Shown here piece by piece: positions 16,730 through 25,838 of a DNA stretch of 64,000 bases. Origin of the DNA: Fulverythrobacter ferritrahens (GTDB lineage: Bacteria > Pseudomonadota > Alphaproteobacteria > Sphingomonadales > Sphingomonadaceae); contig NZ_JACDXU010000001.1 of the NCBI RefSeq assembly GCF_020539485.1, positions 62,001 to 126,000 on the forward strand. The letters are read 5' to 3'. The translations under genes were made by a program, and so were the position numbers. The notes under the pieces are model-generated. The model did not search any database, had not been told where the DNA came from, and worked only from the letters and a program-made list of their open reading frames with translations. Each line of letters starts with the position of its first letter. Position 1 is the first letter of the stretch.

Positions 16730-17104
16730 ATGAGCGCTGACGAGAAATCCGCACGGCTCAGCTTTTTGGCGACCGAGTATGCGCTATACACTGCGGCCCG
16801 CAGCCGGTGCGACAATGAAGCCGCCTGGGGCCATCTCGAGCGCGCGCATATCGTTGCGCAGGTTCTGTTCTGGGCGCACATCGGATCTCATTGGGAAATG
16901 CTGCAATTCGCCTGGCACGTGCGCGATTGGCGCGAGGTCGCGGGGCAGATTGCGCGACTCATGCTCGCGCCTGTCGGCAACGGTCTTGGACGCCTTCCTA
17001 TTGGCAATAGCGGAAGGGCGCGTATCAGTGCTTTTTCTCCGATGCCAATTCCCGATGATCTCCGGTCTGAGATCGCCCGGTTTTCAGAAGCAGGCAGGTC
17101 ATGA
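16730..17104 (+). CDS. DUF3703 domain protein
   Basis: About 125 residues. The family landmarks are present: WGHLERAHIVAQ, HWEMLQFAWHVRDWREV, and near the end LGRLPIGNSGRARISAFSPM. DUF3703 proteins regularly sit next to MerR-CDF pairs in heavy-metal islands; their function is unknown. I chose the ATG at 16730, 13 bp past the transporter stop. The frame is open further upstream, but only inside the transporter gene. Confidence 0.87.
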   Translation: MSADEKSARLSFLATEYALYTAARSRCDNEAAWGHLERAHIVAQVLFWAHIGSHWEMLQFAWHVRDWREVAGQIARLMLAPVGNGLGRLPIGNSGRARISAFSPMPIPDDLRSEIARFSEAGRS

Positions 17105-17165
17105 CATGTCATGCTCGCCTCCAACGTAACATTATAACCTCATATATTGCAGATTTATTCGCAAC

Positions 17166-17576
17166 TTGCCCGACTTCTTTGCCAATGTTAGACGCGGCGC
17201 CGATACAGTGACATTCACTCTCCGCCCTGTTGCCCTGCGCCCTCTGGCCATACTTTTGGCGCTGGTGATGCTTGTCTTTGCAACGGTGGCAGACGCCGCA
17301 ACCTGCGGGACCGAACCCGCGTTTTCCAGCGACGCGGAAATCATGACCTTTGTCCATCAGGCGGAAGCACAAGGCGGCGATGATCCGGGCAATACTGACG
17401 CTCCTGTCGAGCAGCATGGCGTGTGCGCGCACGGGCATTGTCACCATGGGTCCAACGTGGAAAACGTGGTCGCTGATGTTGAGAGCCCCAGGCCTCTGAC
17501 CGTCCACCTGGCGGCGCGCTTTGCCCGTCTGCCTTCGGTTGAACGCGAGATACTGAGCCCTCCTCCTCGAGCCTGA
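17166..17576 (+). CDS. Secreted His/Cys-containing protein upstream of czcCBA
   Basis: Up to 136 residues from a TTG; a GTG at 17208 would start right before the signal sequence (LAILLALVMLVFATVADAA) and may be the true start. The mature part holds CGTEP and the metal-ligand-rich CAHGHCHHGSN. Similar short His-rich periplasmic proteins often open czc-type operons in sphingomonads; I know no defined function. The stop codon falls within a large inverted repeat that precedes czcC. Confidence 0.65.
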   Translation: MPDFFANVRRGADTVTFTLRPVALRPLAILLALVMLVFATVADAATCGTEPAFSSDAEIMTFVHQAEAQGGDDPGNTDAPVEQHGVCAHGHCHHGSNVENVVADVESPRPLTVHLAARFARLPSVEREILSPPPRA

Positions 17577-17624
17577 CGTTCCGCGCGCACCGGGGATGCT
17601 TCCGGTGCCGTCTTCGAACGTCAG
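17573..17624 (+). promoter_or_regulatory. Two-tier inverted repeat in front of czcC
   Basis: Outer arms CTGACGTTC (17573-17581) and GAACGTCAG (17616-17624) pair perfectly over 9 bp. Inside them GCACCGG (17587-17593) and CCGGTGC (17602-17608) pair perfectly over 7 bp. The structure ends 18 bp before the czcC ATG and leaves the Shine-Dalgarno AGAGGAAG free. It could be an attenuator, an mRNA-stability element or an operator. Confidence 0.6.
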
Positions 17625-17642
17625 CAGAGGAAGTAATCCAAA

Positions 17643-18896
17643 ATGTCAGCCATGTTCTGGCGGGGCGCCCTGATTGCAGGGCTGGCCTTCGCCACTTTGA
17701 TGGAACCTGCCGCTGCGCAGGAGCCACCGGTCGTGTCGCTTGATGAAGCGCTCGATCTTAGCGGGGTCGCAGAAGGTTCTGAGTCATCCGACAGCAACCC
17801 GCGTCTTATCGGACCACGTGCGGAAAGCGCGGCGGCAGAGGCGTTGATCGGCCAGGCTCGCTTGCGCCCCAACCCGGACGTGTCGTTCGAGGCCGAGAAC
17901 TTTGCCGGTAGCGGCATGTTTTCCGGTCTGCGCGCGACCGAATATACCCTTTCGGTCGGTCAGCGGCTCGAACTCGGTGGAAAGCGCGGCGCCCGGATCG
18001 AAGCGGCCGAGGCACAGGCCGATCTGGCGAACCTGAGAGCCAGTCTTTCACAGGCCGAGCTCGGCTATCTGGTGCGCGAGCGGTATATCACCGCCGTTGC
18101 AGCGGCATCGCGTGTCGATCTGGCCCGCGATATCGTCGCGCGCAACGAGGAGCTGGCCCGCATCGCGAACCTGCTGGTGGAGGTGGGCCGCGAGCCGCCG
18201 CTTCGGGCCTTGCGGGCGCAAGCCGCGCTCGCCGAAGCGCAGGCAGAGCTGGAGGCTGCACAAGCAGCCAGTCTGGCAGCCCGGACCGGCCTTGCCGCCT
18301 TGTGGAGTGAACAGTCAGCACCGCCCCTGGTGCCGAGCGAGTTTCCCGCAATTGTACCGCCAGGCGATGTATTGGCGGGGAGTTCACCGCTGCAGTTAGA
18401 GGTTGCGCGGGCCACCACATCTGCCGCTGCCGCCGAAATCGCGCGGGAGCGGAGCTTGCGCGTTCCCGATCCGACCATCTCGGCTGGTGTCCGGCGCTTT
18501 GAAGAAAGCAACGCGAATGCCTTCATCGTTGGCGTTTCGATCCCGCTCCCGTTCAGCAATCGGAATCAGGGCAATATCGCCGCTGCCGAGGCCAATCTGC
18601 GCGCAGCAACAGCTCGTGAAGCGGTGGCACTGGCCGATTACGAACAGGCAGTGATGCGCGCACGCTCGTCCTATCTTGCCGCTGAGGCGCGCGTTGAAAC
18701 CCTTTCCACCACGTCCCTGCCCCAGGCAGAGGAAGCGCTGCGACTGGTGCAGATCGGTTACAGCAACGGTCGCTTTCCCCTGATCGAGGTGCTGAGCGCC
18801 GCTGAGGCGCGCGACGCGATCCGCCAGGCACTGATCGCCGCGCAGCAAGACCGGGGGCAGGCCGCCGCCGAACTTATCAGGCTGGCCGCACAATGA
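17643..18896 (+). CDS. czcC: Outer-membrane efflux protein CzcC (TolC family)
   Basis: 417 residues with a signal peptide (cut near AAAQ, residues 20-26) and two repeated OEP domains rich in Ala/Glu coiled-coil helices, as in TolC-type channels. It forms the outer-membrane exit of a heavy-metal RND efflux complex together with the next two gene products. AGAGGAAG lies shortly before the ATG. The stop overlaps an ATG at 18893 at the front of czcB. Metal specificity (Co/Zn/Cd versus Cu/Ag) cannot be told from this subunit. Confidence 0.92.
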   Translation: MSAMFWRGALIAGLAFATLMEPAAAQEPPVVSLDEALDLSGVAEGSESSDSNPRLIGPRAESAAAEALIGQARLRPNPDVSFEAENFAGSGMFSGLRATEYTLSVGQRLELGGKRGARIEAAEAQADLANLRASLSQAELGYLVRERYITAVAAASRVDLARDIVARNEELARIANLLVEVGREPPLRALRAQAALAEAQAELEAAQAASLAARTGLAALWSEQSAPPLVPSEFPAIVPPGDVLAGSSPLQLEVARATTSAAAAEIARERSLRVPDPTISAGVRRFEESNANAFIVGVSIPLPFSNRNQGNIAAAEANLRAATAREAVALADYEQAVMRARSSYLAAEARVETLSTTSLPQAEEALRLVQIGYSNGRFPLIEVLSAAEARDAIRQALIAAQQDRGQAAAELIRLAAQ

Positions 18897-18907
18897 GGAA
18901 TCTTTCC

Positions 18908-20086
18908 ATGAACCGCAGAACACTGGCGATTATCGCCGGGATCGTGCTTGTCGTCGCAGCCTTGCTGTATTTTCTCTGGCCTTCAAGTGGAGAGGAACCC
19001 CACGCAGACGGTGACACTCATGCCGAAGGCGAAGCCCATACCGAAGGCGCCGAGGGTGAAGCGGTCGAAGGCCTGGTATCGCTCGACGGCGCGCAAATCG
19101 AAGCTGCGAAGATCGCAGTCGTTACGGTCCAGGCGGGCGCCGGCATGGAACTGGTTTTCCCGGCCACCGTCGCAGCAAGCCCCACCGCAAGTGCGCGCAT
19201 TGATGCCCGCGCGACGGGTGTTGTCCGCAGCATTGGCAAGACGTTGGGCGATTACGTCCGTCAGGGCGAAACGGTCGCCCGGATCGAAAGCGCCGATGCC
19301 GCTGCGCTGGCATCGCAATTGAGTGCCGCACGTGCGCGCGTAACCGAGTTGTCCTCGGCTTACGATCGTGAACGGCGCTTGTTTGAAGCCAATGTCACCG
19401 CCCGGCAGGACCTTGAAGCCGCTCGTGCCAATCTCGATGTCGCCCGCTCCGAACTGTCCCGCGCGCAGGCAGCTGTCGCAGCGGCCGGGGTCAGCGGCGA
19501 TGGGCGATCGCTTGCGGTAACCAGCCCGCTTTCGGGTCGCATAACCGCTGCTCCGATCGTGCTCGGCTCCTTTGTGGATGCCGGTGAAGAACTCTTCCAG
19601 GTGGTCAATCCGGAGGGATTGCAGATCGAAGTGGCCCTGCCATCACCCGACGCCGCCCGCATCGGGCCCGGAGATGAAGCGACACTGGAAGTAGGGGATG
19701 GCCGTGAAATCGGTGCGCGGGTGCGCTCGGTGACGCCTTCGCTCGACCCCGAGAGCCGCAGTGCTACCGCCATTCTTAACTTGCCCGGCAGTGCCTCCGG
19801 TCTTCAACCCGGCTCCTTCCTGCAGGCACGCATCCGGCCCTCCGGCGAGGTGGATCAGACCAGCATCGCAGTCCCCGAAGATGCCGTACAGGTGCTTGAC
19901 GGCCGCGATGTCGTGTTCGTTCGCACCCAGGGCGGATTCCAGGCGCGGACGGTGCAGACGGGCAGCCGCTCGGGCGGAATGGTGACTATCCTGTCCGGTA
20001 TCGAAGTCGGCCAGACCATCGCGGCGACCAATGCCTTCCTGTTGAAAGCTGAACTCGAAAAGGAGGAAGCCGAACATGGACATTGA
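18908..20086 (+). CDS. czcB: RND periplasmic adaptor CzcB (membrane fusion protein)
   Basis: 392 residues. One N-terminal membrane anchor, then a His/Glu-rich stretch (EEPHADGDTHAEGEAHTEG) likely to collect metal, a lipoyl/barrel-sandwich hybrid (DARATGVVRSIGKTLGDYV), an alpha-hairpin and beta-barrel domains. It links the inner-membrane pump CzcA to CzcC. The ATG at 18908 has GAGGA 8 nt upstream; an ATG at 18893 overlapping the czcC stop would add five residues. It overlaps czcA by 11 bp. Confidence 0.92.
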   Translation: MNRRTLAIIAGIVLVVAALLYFLWPSSGEEPHADGDTHAEGEAHTEGAEGEAVEGLVSLDGAQIEAAKIAVVTVQAGAGMELVFPATVAASPTASARIDARATGVVRSIGKTLGDYVRQGETVARIESADAAALASQLSAARARVTELSSAYDRERRLFEANVTARQDLEAARANLDVARSELSRAQAAVAAAGVSGDGRSLAVTSPLSGRITAAPIVLGSFVDAGEELFQVVNPEGLQIEVALPSPDAARIGPGDEATLEVGDGREIGARVRSVTPSLDPESRSATAILNLPGSASGLQPGSFLQARIRPSGEVDQTSIAVPEDAVQVLDGRDVVFVRTQGGFQARTVQTGSRSGGMVTILSGIEVGQTIAATNAFLLKAELEKEEAEHGH

Positions 20087-23000
20087 TCAGACCACGGCTC
20101 CCTCGCAGGAGGCTGCCCCCACTCACGGCAACGATGGCGGTCACGGCCTGATCGGGTTCGTTCTCGATATCGCCGTGCGGTTTCGCTGGGCGATCATCGT
20201 TCTGACCGTGCTTGCGGCGATCTATGGCGCGTTCAATCTGGTGCGCCTGCCGATCGATGCGGTTCCCGACATCACCAATACGCAGGTCCAGATCAACACC
20301 AGCGCGCCCGCGCTGTCGCCTTCGCAGGTAGAAACGCAGGTGACGTTCCCCATCGAGACCGGCCTTGCCGGAATCGAGGGGCTGGAAATGACCCGCTCGA
20401 TCTCGCGCAATGGCTTCAGCCAGGTCACCGCGATCTTCGAGGAAGGCACCGACATCTACTTCGCCCGCAGCCAGGTGAACGAGCGACTTGCGCCGATCGG
20501 TGCATCGCTGCCCGAAGGAGCGGAACCCACCATGGGGCCGATCTCCACCGGTCTTGGCGAAGTGCTGATGTACACGATCGAGTATGAGCATCCGGGCGGC
20601 GAAGGAGCGACAACGGGTGGCCGGACGGGCTGGCAGTCCGACGGCAGCTTCATCACCGAACGCGGAGATAGGCTCGACAGCGAAGTGGCCAAGGCGGCCT
20701 ACCTTCGTACCGTGCAGGACTGGGTCGTGGCACCGCTGATGCGGTCTATTGACGGTGTTGCCGGGGTCGATTCCATCGGCGGCTTTGAAAAGCAGTATCT
20801 GGTGCAGCCCGATCCCGCGCGGCTTACCGGCTACGGCCTTTCCTTCGACTCGCTGATTGAAGCTCTGGAGGCCGCCAACCTGGCCGCCGGGGCCAATTTC
20901 GTCGACCGCGCGGGCGAGGCATTGCTGGTGAGAGTGGACGCCCGGCTTGACGGAATCGATGCCATCAAGGAAGCCGTGGTGGCAACACGGGAGGGCGTTC
21001 CGATCCGCATCGGCGATGTGGCCGATGTCGCCATCGGCGGCGATCTGCGCACCGGGGCGGCATCGCTCAATGGCGATGAGGCCGTGGTCGGTACGGTTCT
21101 GATGCGCGCAGGCGAGAACAGCCGGACCGTGGCCGCGAACGCCGCTGCACGGCTTGAGGAGGTGCGCGCATCGCTACCCGAAGGTGTGGTGGCCGAGATC
21201 GTCTACAACCGCTCGTCACTGGTCGATGCCACCATTGCGACCGTCGAGAAGAACCTGCTCGAAGGGGCCTTGCTGGTTATCGCCGTGCTGTTTCTGCTCC
21301 TTGGCAACATCCGGGCGGCGATTATCACGGCGCTGGTCATCCCGTTCTCGATGCTGCTCGCAGCGGTGGGGATGAACCGGCTAGGTGTGTCCGGCAATCT
21401 GATGAGCCTTGGCGCATTGGACTTCGGGTTGATCGTCGATGGTGCGGTCATCATCGTCGAGAACAGCGTCGCACGCCTGGCTGCACGGCAGCATCATGAA
21501 GGGCGCTTGCTCACCCTTGGGGAACGCCTGACCGAAACCCGCCTCGCGGCACAGGAAATGATCAAACCGACCGTTTACGGCCAGGCGATTATCTTCCTTG
21601 TTTTTGCCCCGCTGCTCACCTTCACCGGGGTCGAGGGCAAGACGTTCTCGCCGATGGCGATCACGATGATGCTGGCGCTGGCTTCGGCCTTCGTGCTGTC
21701 GCTGACCTTTGTGCCGGCGATGATTGCGGTGCTGCTCAACAAGAAGCTGACCGAGAAGGAAGTGAAGCCCATTGTTTGGGCGAAGGAGCGGTATGGTCCG
21801 GCCTTGCACAAAGCGATTGCCCGGCCCTGGCCGGTAATCGGAGCCGGTGCCGGAGCCTTTGCGCTTGCGGCTGTGGTGTTCACCTTCCTCGGCAGCGAGT
21901 TCACCCCGCAGCTCGACGAGCGCGATCTGGCGGTGCAATCCCTGCGCATTCCCTCCACCTCGCTCGAACGCTCGCTCGCCATGCAGCGACAGGTCGAGGA
22001 CCGCATTGAAGAGTTTCCGCAGGTCGAGCTGGTGTTCTCAAGAACAGGCACGGCTGAGGTTGCCAGCGATCCAATGCCGCCCAACATCTCGGATTCCTAT
22101 GTTATCCTCAAGCCGCGAGAGGAATGGCCCGACCCCAGCTTGTCCAAGGACGCCTTGATCGCGGAAATGGAGGAGGCTCTCGGGGGTCTTGTCGGTAACC
22201 TCTACGAGTTCAGCCAGCCGATCGAACTGCGGTTCAACGAACTGATCGCGGGCGTCCGTGGTGATGTGGCGGTCAAGCTTTACGGCGACGACCTCACCGC
22301 GCTCACCGAAGCGGCAGGCGAAGTCGCCGGTGTCCTGCGCGAAGTGGAAGGCGCCGCAGACGTGAAGGTGCAGCAGGTCACGGGCTTCCCGACGCTCGAC
22401 ATCGCTTTCGATCGGCCCACCATCGCCCGCTACGGGCTGACCGTAGAGGATGTGGCCCAGTCGGTGGCCATCGCTTTGGGCGGACGGCCCGCGGGGATGG
22501 TGTTCGAAGGTGACCGACGGTTCGATGTCGTCGTGCGCCTCGATGCTGCCACCCGGGACGACTTCGACCAGCTTGGTGCTCTCCCGATTGTTCTTGAAAA
22601 CGGCGTAACCGTCCCGCTGCGGACGCTCGCCGATTTCCGGGTGGTCGATGGCCTGGCCGAAGTGCGCCGTGAACAAGGGCGGCGACTGGTAATCGTATCG
22701 GCTAATGTCCGCGAACGCGATCTGGGCTCCTTCGTCGAAGAAGCGCAGGAGGGTGTTGCGGCGCAGGTCGAGATGCCCGCTGCCTCCTTCATCGAATGGG
22801 GCGGCCAATACCAGAACTTGCAAGCGGCGCAGGCGCGGCTCGCTATCGTCGTGCCGGTCTGCTTCGCTCTTGTGCTGTTATTGCTGTTCATGGCGCTGGG
22901 CGGATGGGTTCCCGCTCTGGCTGTGTTCAGCGCCATCCCCATGGCTCTGGCTGGCGGTGTCTTTGCTCTTGCCTTGCGAGGATTGCCTTTCTCGGTCTCG

Positions 23001-23411
23001 GCGGCGGTGGGCTTCATTGCGCTTTCCGGCGTGGCGGTGCTCAACGGGCTGGTGATGATGACGGCCATCCGCCAGCGTCTCGACAAGGGCATGGCGCTGG
23101 AAGAAGCCATCGTGGACGGTGCGCTGGCGCGCATCCGTCCGGTGCTGATGACTGCGCTGGTGGCATCGCTCGGCTTCGTGCCGATGGCGATCGCGACCGG
23201 GACCGGGGCCGAAGTGCAACGGCCGCTGGCGACCGTGGTGATCGGCGGGCTCATCACCGCGACCATCCTGACCCTGTTCGTCCTTCCGGCAATTGCGAAG
23301 CTTGTGCTGGTCGATCGCAACGACACACGCAGTTGGCGTCAGCAGTGGCGCGACCGTTTGCGCCGCAACGCCACGCAAGAGGAACAGGGGGAACTTGGCG
23401 AGGTTACCTAA
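20076..23411 (+). CDS. czcA: Heavy-metal RND efflux pump CzcA/CusA family
   Basis: 1111 residues, the normal length for HME-type RND pumps. Twelve membrane helices flank two large periplasmic loops. The TM4 proton-relay motif LDFGLIVDGAVIIVEN lies at about residues 448-464, with its two Asp and the Glu, the signature of metal-pumping RND proteins. An unusual insert near residues 170-200 (PGGEGATTGGRTGWQSDGS) lies in the first periplasmic loop. The N-terminus is His-containing. The pump uses the proton gradient to drive metal ions out through CzcB and CzcC. Substrate class (Zn/Co/Cd or Cu/Ag) is not certain from reading alone. Confidence 0.94.
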   Translation: MDIDQTTAPSQEAAPTHGNDGGHGLIGFVLDIAVRFRWAIIVLTVLAAIYGAFNLVRLPIDAVPDITNTQVQINTSAPALSPSQVETQVTFPIETGLAGIEGLEMTRSISRNGFSQVTAIFEEGTDIYFARSQVNERLAPIGASLPEGAEPTMGPISTGLGEVLMYTIEYEHPGGEGATTGGRTGWQSDGSFITERGDRLDSEVAKAAYLRTVQDWVVAPLMRSIDGVAGVDSIGGFEKQYLVQPDPARLTGYGLSFDSLIEALEAANLAAGANFVDRAGEALLVRVDARLDGIDAIKEAVVATREGVPIRIGDVADVAIGGDLRTGAASLNGDEAVVGTVLMRAGENSRTVAANAAARLEEVRASLPEGVVAEIVYNRSSLVDATIATVEKNLLEGALLVIAVLFLLLGNIRAAIITALVIPFSMLLAAVGMNRLGVSGNLMSLGALDFGLIVDGAVIIVENSVARLAARQHHEGRLLTLGERLTETRLAAQEMIKPTVYGQAIIFLVFAPLLTFTGVEGKTFSPMAITMMLALASAFVLSLTFVPAMIAVLLNKKLTEKEVKPIVWAKERYGPALHKAIARPWPVIGAGAGAFALAAVVFTFLGSEFTPQLDERDLAVQSLRIPSTSLERSLAMQRQVEDRIEEFPQVELVFSRTGTAEVASDPMPPNISDSYVILKPREEWPDPSLSKDALIAEMEEALGGLVGNLYEFSQPIELRFNELIAGVRGDVAVKLYGDDLTALTEAAGEVAGVLREVEGAADVKVQQVTGFPTLDIAFDRPTIARYGLTVEDVAQSVAIALGGRPAGMVFEGDRRFDVVVRLDAATRDDFDQLGALPIVLENGVTVPLRTLADFRVVDGLAEVRREQGRRLVIVSANVRERDLGSFVEEAQEGVAAQVEMPAASFIEWGGQYQNLQAAQARLAIVVPVCFALVLLLLFMALGGWVPALAVFSAIPMALAGGVFALALRGLPFSVSAAVGFIALSGVAVLNGLVMMTAIRQRLDKGMALEEAIVDGALARIRPVLMTALVASLGFVPMAIATGTGAEVQRPLATVVIGGLITATILTLFVLPAIAKLVLVDRNDTRSWRQQWRDRLRRNATQEEQGELGEVT

Positions 23412-23422
23412 ACCTGCCCGAT

Positions 23423-23457
23423 GCCAGCGCGATGTAGCGTGCTTGCATCGCGCTGGC
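23423..23457. terminator. Strong hairpin after czcA
   Basis: Perfect 12-bp arms GCCAGCGCGATG and CATCGCGCTGGC enclose an 11-nt loop, starting 12 bp past the czcA stop. No T-run follows (GGCTACCCCC), so it is not a classical intrinsic terminator. It may protect the czcCBA mRNA 3' end or separate it from the following CDF genes. Confidence 0.55.
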
Positions 23458-23513
23458 GGCTACCCCCGCCCGGTCCGATCAGGAAATGGAGCGAGCAAAG
23501 GAGTGAATGAAAA

Positions 23514-24152
23514 ATGAGCGGCGAAGGTGATCTGGAGCTCGATACAGAAGAGAAGCGGCGCACCTTGTGGATCGTGCTGTGGCTCAACGTCGCTATCGCA
23601 ATCGGTTTCTTCATTACCGGGGTGATCGGCGATTCCAACGCGTTGCTTGCCAACGGGCTCGACAACTCATCAGACGCAGTAGTCTATGCGCTGAGCCTGC
23701 TGGCATTGTCCCGTTCGCGGACCTGGAAGCGCGGCGCGGCACGCTTTTCCGGTATTATGCTGCTCATTTTCGCAGGCGGCGTCATCGCCGATGCCATCCG
23801 GCGCTTTGTCGAAGGGTCCGAGCCTGGCGGCATCATGATGATGGCAATGGCAGCGGTGGCCGCAATCGTGAACCTCATCTGCTTGCGGCTGCTCAATAAA
23901 ATGAGCGAGAAGGACGTCAATCTTCGCGCGGCGACGACCTTCAGCTTCAATGATTTTATCTCCAACGGCGGCATCATCATAGCCGCCATCATCGTGATGG
24001 TGACAGGCGCAAACTGGCCCGATCTTGTGGTCGGTATCGCTGTCGCCGGAATAGCGCTTTATGGCGGGATCGATATCCTGCGGGACGCCCACATGGACAT
24101 CCACGATGAGGATGACACCGAGCATGAGAAGGGGGATCAGTTCAAGCTGTGA
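23514..24152 (+). CDS. CDF-like cation transporter (short)
   Basis: 212 residues, six membrane segments. The metal-site pattern appears in TM2 (LLANGLDNSSDAVVYAL) and TM5 (FSFNDFISNGG), with an acidic/His tail (DAHMDIHDEDDTEHE). Like the gene at 16084, it lacks a full C-terminal domain, and the two are probably paralogs. It exports divalent metal from the cytoplasm, feeding the periplasmic side of the Czc complex. It overlaps the following CDF gene by 4 bp. Confidence 0.86.
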   Translation: MSGEGDLELDTEEKRRTLWIVLWLNVAIAIGFFITGVIGDSNALLANGLDNSSDAVVYALSLLALSRSRTWKRGAARFSGIMLLIFAGGVIADAIRRFVEGSEPGGIMMMAMAAVAAIVNLICLRLLNKMSEKDVNLRAATTFSFNDFISNGGIIIAAIIVMVTGANWPDLVVGIAVAGIALYGGIDILRDAHMDIHDEDDTEHEKGDQFKL

Positions 24153-25141
24153 CCGATGATCACGAACATCCCGGCTCGGAACACGAAAGCCACAGGCATG
24201 CGGGGCATCAGCACGGCGGCCATCACGGCCACAGCCATGGTGAGGAGAATCTGAGTGACCGTCAGCTGGTGGTCGCAGTGGCGATCAACGTCTTGCTTAC
24301 TCTGGCGCAAATCATCGGCGGGATTGCCTCTGGCTCGCTAGCACTCATTGCCGACGCTCTGCATAATTTCAGCGATGCCGCTTCTCTTTTTCTGGCCTGG
24401 TTCGCGCGGAGGATCGGGAGACGGCCCGCCGATAAATTGATGACCTTTGGTTATGCTCAGGGCGAGGTTGTCGCAGCAGTGATCAACCTCACAACTTTAC
24501 TCATCATCGGGTTCTACCTGATCGTGGAGGCCATCAACCGCTTCGCCGACCCTCAGCCTGTGGAAGGCTGGACGGTCATTGCCGTCGCCGGCATCGCCCT
24601 GGTGATCGATTTGATAACGGCGCTGATTGTCTATCGCGGTGCACGTGACAGCATCAATATGAAGGCCGCATTCCTGCACAATGTGTCCGATGCGCTCGCA
24701 TCGGTCGGGGTGATCGTGGCCGGGGTCCTGATCATCCTTTACGACCTTTATGTCGCGGATCTGATCATCACGTTGATCATCGCGGCGTATGTCATATGGC
24801 AGGGCGTCACGCTGCTTCCGCGAACGGTGCGCCTGCTGATGGGCGCGGTGCCCGACGAGGTGGAGTTCGATGAGATCGTTGAGGCGCTGCGGTCACACGA
24901 GGGCATCGAGGGCCTGCATCATCTTCATATCTGGAATATCGGCGAGCATCGCCGCGCGCTTGAGGCGCATGTCGTCCCTGGCGATGCCTCACTGCACAGT
25001 TTCGAACAGGTCAAACGAACCGCCCGCACGATGCTGGCGAGCCGGTTTCAGATCGAACATGCGACGTTCGAAGCGTGCCTTGGCGGTGATTGTGAGGACC
25101 ATCTCGTTCCTCACCATCCCGGGACCGGCGCGCAGGAATAG
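24149..25141 (+). CDS. czcD: Cation diffusion facilitator exporter, CzcD type
   Basis: 330 residues. A His-rich N-terminus (HESHRHAGHQHGGHHGHSHG) precedes six membrane helices with the zinc-site motifs IADALHNFSDAASL (TM2) and HNVSDALASVGV (TM5). A cytoplasmic metal-binding C-terminal domain (GLHHLHIWNIGEH) ends with cysteines and histidines. It exchanges Zn2+, Cd2+ or Co2+ for protons. GTG or ATG starts are possible in the 4-bp overlap with the upstream CDF gene; I take 24149. Confidence 0.93.
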   Translation: MTDDHEHPGSEHESHRHAGHQHGGHHGHSHGEENLSDRQLVVAVAINVLLTLAQIIGGIASGSLALIADALHNFSDAASLFLAWFARRIGRRPADKLMTFGYAQGEVVAAVINLTTLLIIGFYLIVEAINRFADPQPVEGWTVIAVAGIALVIDLITALIVYRGARDSINMKAAFLHNVSDALASVGVIVAGVLIILYDLYVADLIITLIIAAYVIWQGVTLLPRTVRLLMGAVPDEVEFDEIVEALRSHEGIEGLHHLHIWNIGEHRRALEAHVVPGDASLHSFEQVKRTARTMLASRFQIEHATFEACLGGDCEDHLVPHHPGTGAQE

Positions 25142-25155
25142 ACACCACGCGCCCT

Positions 25156-25479
25156 TCATGCCGGACGAGGCCCCCACAAAATGATCGATGCACCGATCAG
25201 ACAAATCGCCACCCCTGTAATATCCCATCGATCGGGCCTCACGCCTTCGGCCCACCAAAGCCACGCGAGTGCCGAAAGGATATAAATCCCGCCATACGCC
25301 GCATAGGTGCGGCCCGCATGTTCAGCCTCGACGAGGGTAAGCAGATAGGCGAACAGGCATAGCGAAAGGACGCCAGGGATGAGCCATAAGGGAGAACGAT
25401 CCAGGCGCAGCCAGATCCAGAACGCATAGCAACCCGCGATTTCGGCCAGAGCCGCACCTATGTAGATCAGATAAACCAT
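25156..25479 (-). CDS. YnfA/UPF0060 family membrane protein
   Basis: 107 residues, four membrane segments, with the family pattern [32 protein letters not shown] and [10 protein letters not shown]. YnfA proteins resemble small multidrug exporters and are frequent next to czcD in metal islands. It converges with czcD (15 bp between stops). The substrate is unknown. Confidence 0.92.
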   Translation of the reverse strand: MVYLIYIGAALAEIAGCYAFWIWLRLDRSPLWLIPGVLSLCLFAYLLTLVEAEHAGRTYAAYGGIYILSALAWLWWAEGVRPDRWDITGVAICLIGASIILWGPRPA

Positions 25480-25622
25480 CCGACACTGCGCTTCTCATAG
25501 CGAAGCGTCTTTGACAATCTTGGCCAATGTGCAGCGTCAAAGATAAATGACCCCGTAACCGGAGACGGAAGCACTGATGATTGAGTTCTCAGGAGCATGG
25601 CCGCAATGGAGCTGATGGACTG

Positions 25623-25838
25623 TCATTGCAACCTGTCCGAAATCCAGGTTTCGATTTCTTCTTCGGCCCAGGCAACCGCATAGCCACCGAGCTGCACCGG
25701 CTTCGGAAACCTGCCCTCGGCCATCCAGCGATAAATCGTCGAACGGCCAAGCCCTACGCGGTGCTGGACTTCGGGCAGGCGAATGAGCCGGGTGACCCTG
25801 CGGGGCTCTGTCGCTCCTTTGTCGATCTCTTCACCCAC
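25623..25838 (-). CDS. AlpA-family DNA-binding regulator/excisionase-like protein
   Basis: 71 residues from a GTG at 25838. The HTH of AlpA/phage excisionase-like proteins is plain: RLPEVQHRVGLGRSTIYRWM, GRFPKPVQLGG, then WAEEEIETWI. Such proteins regulate excision or transfer of mobile elements. The start overlaps the stop of the upstream gene within GTGGGTGA (25831-25838 on this strand), so the pair is coupled. It lies next to the conjugation operon and likely controls it. Confidence 0.85.
   Translation of the reverse strand: MGEEIDKGATEPRRVTRLIRLPEVQHRVGLGRSTIYRWMAEGRFPKPVQLGGYAVAWAEEEIETWISDRLQ

Noticed and set aside
25508-25543. Inverted repeat TCTTTGAC/GTCAAAGA between the YnfA-family gene and the AlpA-like gene
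   Set aside because: The 8-bp arms are separated by about 20 bp without a T-run; it may be chance, and no function can be supported.
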